The translations under genes and the position numbers were made by a program. Shown one piece after another: positions 59,678 through 64,000 of a stretch of DNA of 64,000 nucleotides (positions within the stretch are counted from its first letter, which is position 1; every line of letters begins with the position of its first letter). Origin of the DNA: Variovorax sp. 770b2 (GTDB taxonomy: Bacteria > Pseudomonadota > Gammaproteobacteria > Burkholderiales > Burkholderiaceae_C). The DNA lies in assembly GCF_900115685.1 (NCBI RefSeq), contig NZ_FOXJ01000004.1, positions 396,985 to 460,984 of the forward strand, in the 5' to 3' direction. Under the pieces are notes generated by a model. It made no database searches. It had not been told where the DNA came from and saw nothing but the letters and a program-made list of their open reading frames with translations.

Positions 59678-61102
59678 TCAGCCGGCTCGGAAATCCGCGT
59701 TGGGCACGCTCACCAGAAATCCGACCCCGCGATCGTCCAGCCCTGCAATGAGCGCCGCGTTGCCGCCCATGCCGCGCGCGGCTTGTTGGACGATGGACAG
59801 CCCCAGGCCCGAACCCGCAACGTCGATGTGGCCGTTGCCGCGCCAGAATCGCTCGAACACGCGCGCTTGCTCTGCCGCAGGGATGCCCGGACCGTCGTCG
59901 CGCACCAGCAGCGTGAGCCGCTCGCCCTCGTCGAGCAGATGCACGACGACGCGCCCGTTGGTCCGTCCGTAACGGATGGCGTTGTCGACAAGGTTGTCGA
60001 CGATGGAGCCAAGCCCGGGCAGGTCGACTGAGGCCAGCAGCGCGTCCGGCGCCTCCAACTCGAGCTCGATGCCACGCGCCATCGCCGCGTCCGCCATCGG
60101 GGCCAGCCACTGGCGCACGGCCTGCGCCACACCGCCACGCTGCAGCGCGGGACGTTGGCCTTCGTCCAGCGAGGCCAGCAGCAAGAGTTGCTGCGCCAAG
60201 TGAGAGGCGCGCCCCACGGCATGGTTCAGGTGCTGCAAGCCCTCCTCCCGCACTTGTGCGTCGGTGGCGTGTGCCAGCACATGGGCCTGCGTGGTGATCA
60301 CGGCCATCGGCGTGCGGATCTCGTGCGCCGCATCCTGCACGAAGAAGCGCTCACGGTCGACCTTTTGCTTCAGCCGCGCAAGGAGATGGTCAATCGCTTT
60401 CACCAATGGCTTGAGTTCGCGGTGCCGCACGTGCACTGCCAGCGGCGTGAGATCGTCTGGCGCACGCTGGGCGATGGTGCGGGCCACCTGCTGCAGCGGC
60501 GTGAGGCCGTTGCGCACTGAGAGCCACACAGCGCCAAGGACAATTGGCAGCGCCAGCACAAGGTAGGGCAGCAGGGAGCGGCCGTTGTAGGCGAGGAAGG
60601 CAGCGTCGGTACGCAACGGCTCGACGACACGCAGCGTCCAGCGCCCCGAGCGCGCTTCGTACACGTTGTGGGCGATACCACCTACCTCCACCGCCACGAG
60701 AGTGCGAGGCGCATCAGGTAACACGGTGTCGTGCAGCGCAGGCGACGCCCACACGCGCCGGCCCTGGTTGTCCAGTAACTCAAACAGCCGCACGCCCGGA
60801 AAACGTCCCTCCGCCTGACGCCGTGCATTGAGCCATTGGCTGGTGGCCGCCATCACGGCCTGCGCCTGGCCAATGTCGGCGATCGGCGCCAGCGCTTCGC
60901 TGAAGTCCTCGCTGAACCGGTCGAGGCCTGGCGCATTGGTCTCGATCCGCTGGGCCTGCACGTAGAGGTAGCCCAACAGCACGGCCCAGATGACCAGGAA
61001 GGCGACGAGCACCGAGGCCACGCCGCGGCGCTGCAGCGTGGGTTCGGTCACGCGCTCGCGCAGTCCACCGAGCATGGATGGCGGGGACAAGGCCTGGGTC
61101 AT
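59678..61102 (-). CDS. Membrane sensor histidine kinase (QseC/TctE-like)
   Basis: A 474-residue kinase with two membrane helices (about 25-48 and 178-200), a periplasmic domain between them, a HAMP-like linker, H-box FVQDAAHEIRTPMAVI, N-box DNLVDNAIRYG, G1 RDDGPGIP, F-box FERFWRG and G2 GSGLGLSIV. It overlaps the regulator gene by 4 bp (ATGA). The ligand is unknown. Confidence 0.93.
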   Translation of the reverse strand: MTQALSPPSMLGGLRERVTEPTLQRRGVASVLVAFLVIWAVLLGYLYVQAQRIETNAPGLDRFSEDFSEALAPIADIGQAQAVMAATSQWLNARRQAEGRFPGVRLFELLDNQGRRVWASPALHDTVLPDAPRTLVAVEVGGIAHNVYEARSGRWTLRVVEPLRTDAAFLAYNGRSLLPYLVLALPIVLGAVWLSVRNGLTPLQQVARTIAQRAPDDLTPLAVHVRHRELKPLVKAIDHLLARLKQKVDRERFFVQDAAHEIRTPMAVITTQAHVLAHATDAQVREEGLQHLNHAVGRASHLAQQLLLLASLDEGQRPALQRGGVAQAVRQWLAPMADAAMARGIELELEAPDALLASVDLPGLGSIVDNLVDNAIRYGRTNGRVVVHLLDEGERLTLLVRDDGPGIPAAEQARVFERFWRGNGHIDVAGSGLGLSIVQQAARGMGGNAALIAGLDDRGVGFLVSVPNADFRAG

Positions 61103-61758
61103 GAGGTCACCAGCAGGTAGCCGACGCCGCGCACGGTGCGGATGCAGTCGGCGCCGATCTTGCGGCGCAGGTTGGAGACATGGACTTCAAGGGCGCTGGA
61201 GTCGAGCGCTTCGCCCAATGGCGTCATGCGCTGCGCCAGCAGGTTCTTCGCCATCACCACGCCGGGCTCGCGCGCAAGTTCGAGCAGAATCTGGAATTCG
61301 CGCGGCGACAGCGCCACCGGGTGCCCGCCGCGCCGCACGCTGTGTCGACGCGGCTCGATGACAAGGTCGCCGACGGTCCAGCTTTCGCTGGCTTGGCGTG
61401 CGGCACGGCGCAGCACGGCATGGATGCGGGCAATGAGCTCAGAGGTGACGAAGGGCTTGAGGACGAAGTCGTCGGCGCCGCCGTTGAGTCCTCGCAGACG
61501 GTCTTCCACGGCGCCGTGCGCGGTGATCACGATGATGGGTGCGGTGCAGCCATGCTCGCGCCACCGCGCCAAGAGGTCGAATCCGCTGCCGTCGGGCAGG
61601 CCCAGGTCCAGCAACACGCAATCGAAGGCTTCGGTGTCGAGCAGATCCGGCGCATCGGCCGCACGTCGTCGCCACTCGCTGGACAAGCCCTCGACCTTCA
61701 ATGCGGACTGCAAGGCGCGGCCGAGGTCCAGGTCGTCTTCGATGAGCAGCAGGTGCAT
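61099..61758 (-). CDS. OmpR-family response regulator (QseB/TctD-like)
   Basis: A 219-residue regulator: receiver (LLIEDDLDLGRALQSAL, phospho-acceptor Asp in CVLLDLGLPDGSGFD, Lys in VLKPF) and C-terminal winged helix (LSPREFQILLELAREPG, then DSSALEVHVSNLRRKIG and TVRGVGYLL). All active-site residues are present, unlike in the hrpG-like protein. First gene of a three-gene leftward unit with the kinase and the broken hydrolase. Confidence 0.95.
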   Translation of the reverse strand: MHLLLIEDDLDLGRALQSALKVEGLSSEWRRRAADAPDLLDTEAFDCVLLDLGLPDGSGFDLLARWREHGCTAPIIVITAHGAVEDRLRGLNGGADDFVLKPFVTSELIARIHAVLRRAARQASESWTVGDLVIEPRRHSVRRGGHPVALSPREFQILLELAREPGVVMAKNLLAQRMTPLGEALDSSALEVHVSNLRRKIGADCIRTVRGVGYLLVTS

Positions 61759-62376
61759 GCGCCTATTGTGGCGAAGCGGAGTCCGTCAGCATGGGGGCAG
61801 TGAGGCGCCTTTGGCTGGCCTTAAGCTGGTCCTCGGGCCTGACGCGACGTCTTTCTTCGTCTCCCGTGGATGGCGACCGCCGTTGCACTAGCCCTGGCTG
61901 CAACACACCCACTCGTTCAGCAAGCAGGTCTTGCACAGAAAATCGGGGCCAAACGGCATGGGTTCATAAGCCGTTCGGTTCGATCCCATCGGCGACCACA
62001 GAAGAGAGCCTCGTTCCTCCGGCATGTCTCGTCCACGCTCGGAAAGGACGCGTCCGAAGAAGCGCTCACGAAAGCCGTGTCGTACTTACAGAAGCGCGGC
62101 ATAGTGGCAATTGATGGTGACAAGGTGACATATCCGTCAAGCAAGCCGTAGAACGAAATCTTTGGATGGGTCAACAACGCCTTCGCTGCGCAGCCGCAAA
62201 GGTCCTACGTTCACCAGGCAGGTGATCAATCGTCAGGAGCACTCTCGACTGCTGCAGCAGCGGTCACCTACGGATGTACCGGGCGCGAGTGCCCGACGTG
62301 CAAAAGTATTCGAAATCAGGTTCGGCACCCGCCCTCCAGGAGCAACCTGATCAATAACGCCACGACGGCGCAGCCC
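61759..62376. other. Gap with one doubtful short ORF
   Basis: About 620 bp. A plus-strand frame at 61,870-62,151 (93 codons) ends in a plausible small helical domain (DASEEALTKAVSYLQKRGIVAIDGDKVTY), perhaps the 3' remnant of a longer gene, but no RBS or family is apparent. The remainder shows nothing identifiable. Confidence 0.35.
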
Positions 62377-62676
62377 TCAACCCCCAAGCGACTGCGCGAT
62401 TGGAGCGAGGACGATCTTGCCCACCACCGCTGCGCCAGGCCCCTCGCCCATCAGTTCGGCAATCCGGCGTTCGTCGAGGCGGCCAGCCTTTAGATCCTCT
62501 CGCATCTGCGCGACCAGCGCGCCCTTGGCGAGTTCAAGCGTCGCGCTCGCCATGGGTGACAGCCCATTGATCGAATTCGGATCGTGGCTAGTCATCGAGT
62601 CGATGACTAGCCCAAACTCAGGAAGCAATTCAGCCGGGAGCCTAGGCTTGAAATCATGAAGCACCCACTTGGCCAT
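62377..62676 (-). CDS. Small hypothetical protein
   Basis: A 99-residue protein from ATG 62676 (MAKWVLHDFKPRLPAELLPE). It is mostly helical, soluble and slightly acidic, with no signal or membrane segment. Codon use is like the neighbours, so it may be a real gene. I do not recognise the family. The frame is open further right to 62769 across a tandem repeat. Confidence 0.45.
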   Translation of the reverse strand: MAKWVLHDFKPRLPAELLPEFGLVIDSMTSHDPNSINGLSPMASATLELAKGALVAQMREDLKAGRLDERRIAELMGEGPGAAVVGKIVLAPIAQSLGG

Positions 62677-62711
62677 GTTCAACACGCGCTGCGCCTGTCC
62701 GTCAACTACGC

Positions 62712-62735
62712 GGCCGATCGGCCGATCGGCCGATC
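62712..62735. repeat. Three tandem copies of GGCCGATC
   Basis: Units at 62712-62719, 62720-62727 and 62728-62735 create overlapping CGATCG palindromes just upstream of the small hypothetical gene. Probably a simple-sequence expansion. Confidence 0.7.
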
Positions 62736-62891
62736 GCCTTCGAACCCGATCACGTGCTGCGCCCACCATCGCAGCGCTCCCTCGGATTCAGCCCTAAAAA
62801 AAACACGCAACTGCGATCGCCGTCGGCATACTTCAAACGCACGAGCCGCTCGCTGCGTGCGCGCGTCCACCATGCCCATTGCCCACTCATC

Positions 62892-63599
62892 ATGAAGACT
62901 TCCGAGAAACTTGCTCTCTTCACAGCCGCCGTCGCGGCCATCGGCTCCATCGTCAAAGTGTTTATCGGCACCGAGCCGCCCCTCACGAGTGCTTCGCCGC
63001 CCACGAGCGTGACCGCGACGAACGGAAGTCTCGTCATCTCAGGGCACAACCAGATAAACGGCGTCTACATCCAGAACTTCCAGAACGCCAGCGATAAAAC
63101 CCCGCGCGTGCCCGCCCGAGAACCAGACGCCGGACCTATAGCTTCTCCACTAGTGGGCAGATGGCAAGGCACGTCCCGGTATGACGTCCCGGGGGCGGAC
63201 CTCACCTCTAGCGGCTATTCCGAATTCCTGCCATCCGGCGTCTATAACTTCAGCGGTGAGTTCACGCTGCGAAACACGGCAAAGCTCGAACCGGACGCCT
63301 CGATCATCTCGAAGGTGGTCGCGGCTGGCAAGTGGCACGCCGAGGGCCAGAAATATGCCATCACCTTGGCCGACCTACAGACGGTCAGGACCGTGAAGCG
63401 GCGGCCAGGCCAGGCCGATATCGACCTCGATCTGGCCGCTTTCTCCGCTGGCGCGCCTCCCGTGCGCTTGGAGAAAGCAATCCCGAAGGAGGCATCGCAG
63501 GAATTCGCGTTGCTTGAACTGGGCCCCACAAGCATGCGGTCGACGGGACGGGACCTGCCTGGACACCGCATTGACTACGTAGCGATTCGGATGCCGTAA
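62892..63599 (+). CDS. Membrane-anchored hypothetical protein upstream of a TIR gene
   Basis: A 235-residue protein from ATG 62892. One N-terminal membrane helix (LFTAAVAAIGSIVKVFIG, about residues 8-26) is followed by a Ser/Thr-rich linker (about 30-85) and a beta-rich domain (about 88-235; LVGRWQGTSRYD, SGYSEFLPSGVYNFSGEF, GKWHAEGQKYAITL) that resembles lipocalin-like domains probing small molecules. Function unknown. It may form a unit with the TIR gene 92 bp downstream, which has the same orientation. Confidence 0.6.
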   Translation: MKTSEKLALFTAAVAAIGSIVKVFIGTEPPLTSASPPTSVTATNGSLVISGHNQINGVYIQNFQNASDKTPRVPAREPDAGPIASPLVGRWQGTSRYDVPGADLTSSGYSEFLPSGVYNFSGEFTLRNTAKLEPDASIISKVVAAGKWHAEGQKYAITLADLQTVRTVKRRPGQADIDLDLAAFSAGAPPVRLEKAIPKEASQEFALLELGPTSMRSTGRDLPGHRIDYVAIRMP

Positions 63600-63691
63600 C
63601 TCTTCTACTGTCGCCTTCTCGGTTCGTTCGGCAATTCAAACCGCCGACTAGTCAGCGAGAATTGCCTCACGTTCACCGCCGAGGATTTCCC

Positions 63692-64000
63692 GTGGCCAGA
63701 CTGTTCTTCTCCTACTCACACGACGACGAAAGCTACCGCGACCAGTTGGAGAAGCATCTGTCGATGCTCAAGAATCAGAAGCTGATCGAGTCTTGGCACG
63801 ACCGGCGGATCGAGGCAGGATCCTCGGTTGACGGCTCGATCCAAGCAGAGTTAGACAGAGCGGACATCATTTTGCTGCTGATCAGTGCGAGCTTTCTGGC
63901 GTCCACGTATTGCTACTCCAAGGAAATGGCGCGAGCGATCGAGCGGCACAATCTCGGCGAAACCGCGGTCATCCCAGTTATCGTACGGCCTTGTGACTGG
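63692..64000 (+). CDS. TIR-domain protein, 5' part only
   Basis: GTG 63692 is preceded by GAGGA 6 bases upstream and opens a frame that runs off the window. The 103 visible residues are a bacterial TIR domain: strand A RLFFSYSHDDESYRDQLEKHL, then WHDRRIEAGSSV, strand D ADIILLLISASFLAS and the helix YCYSKEMARAIERH carrying the Glu expected for NAD hydrolysis, ending VIPVIVRPCDW. Bacterial TIR proteins are often anti-phage NADases or signal generators. The C-terminal partner domain lies outside the window. Confidence 0.85.
   Translation, partial: MARLFFSYSHDDESYRDQLEKHLSMLKNQKLIESWHDRRIEAGSSVDGSIQAELDRADIILLLISASFLASTYCYSKEMARAIERHNLGETAVIPVIVRPCDW

Noticed and set aside
1..64000. tRNA, rRNA or CRISPR elements
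   Set aside because: No tRNA-like cloverleaf, rRNA-like segment or regularly spaced direct repeats were seen. The only short tandem repeats are the harpin and GGCCGATC repeats.

Overview
The window is GC-rich chromosomal DNA, most likely from a Burkholderiales bacterium of the Variovorax/Acidovorax (Comamonadaceae) type. The pointers are an Hrp2-family type III secretion system (T3SS), two Bug/TctC periplasmic binding proteins, and many HpaB/CoxL-type catabolic genes under MarR, LysR and AraC regulators. The genus is an inference from gene content. No rRNA, tRNA or CRISPR array was found.

Region 1 (1-24,700) is a nearly complete Hrp2-type T3SS locus. The block hrcD, a small hrpD6-position gene, a TPR-like gene, a putative needle gene, a repeat-bearing harpin, hrpB1, hrpB2, hrcJ, hrpB4, hrpB5, hrcN, hrpB7 and hrcT reads rightwards. 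It is followed by an HrpX/HrpB-type AraC regulator and a lytic transglycosylase. A second rightward block is hrcU, hrcV, hpaP, hrcQ (with an internal start), hrcR, hrcS, an hpaA-position gene and an hpaB-type chaperone. The regulatory genes are unusual: a cytosolic TPR histidine kinase paired with a DctD-like sigma-54 response regulator, a degenerate TPR kinase paralogue divergent from hrcU, and an HrpG-like OmpR-family regulator with a decayed receiver domain. The secretin gene hrcC is not in the window.

Region 2 (24,700-32,300) is a decayed, accessory-looking stretch. It holds an AraC and a TetR regulator and remnants of an ABC ATPase, an SDR dehydrogenase, an NTF2-like protein, a quinone-oxidoreductase-type enzyme, a branched-chain amino-acid binding protein and the C-terminus of DNA polymerase I. 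Among them lies one intact 487-residue gene with a long proline-rich disordered N-terminus and a GNAT acetyltransferase domain, a good T3SS effector candidate.

Region 3 (32,300-42,730) has a divergent Lrp/decarboxylase pair. A leftward catabolic operon follows: MarR, HpaB-type monooxygenase, isochorismatase-like amidase, PuuE/imidase-like deacetylase, Asp/Glu-racemase/maleate-isomerase-like protein, flavin reductase and Bug protein. Its logic fits opening of an N-heterocycle through a cyclic imide to a C4 dicarboxylate. Then come an IS66 remnant and an atypical aspartate carbamoyltransferase with an N-terminal HTH-like extension and lower GC.

Region 4 (43,000-57,200) is a second catabolic operon behind a divergent LysR gene: a three-subunit molybdenum hydroxylase, alpha/beta hydrolase, enoyl-CoA hydratase, CoxG, aldehyde dehydrogenase, Bug protein, FAD dehydrogenase, class IV aminotransferase and a ThDP enzyme. 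Region 5 (57,200-64,000) has a Phd/PemK-like toxin-antitoxin pair beside a dif-like XerCD site that abuts a truncated beta-lactamase-family pseudogene, then a QseBC-like two-component pair, small hypothetical genes, and a membrane protein followed by a TIR-domain gene cut by the window edge.
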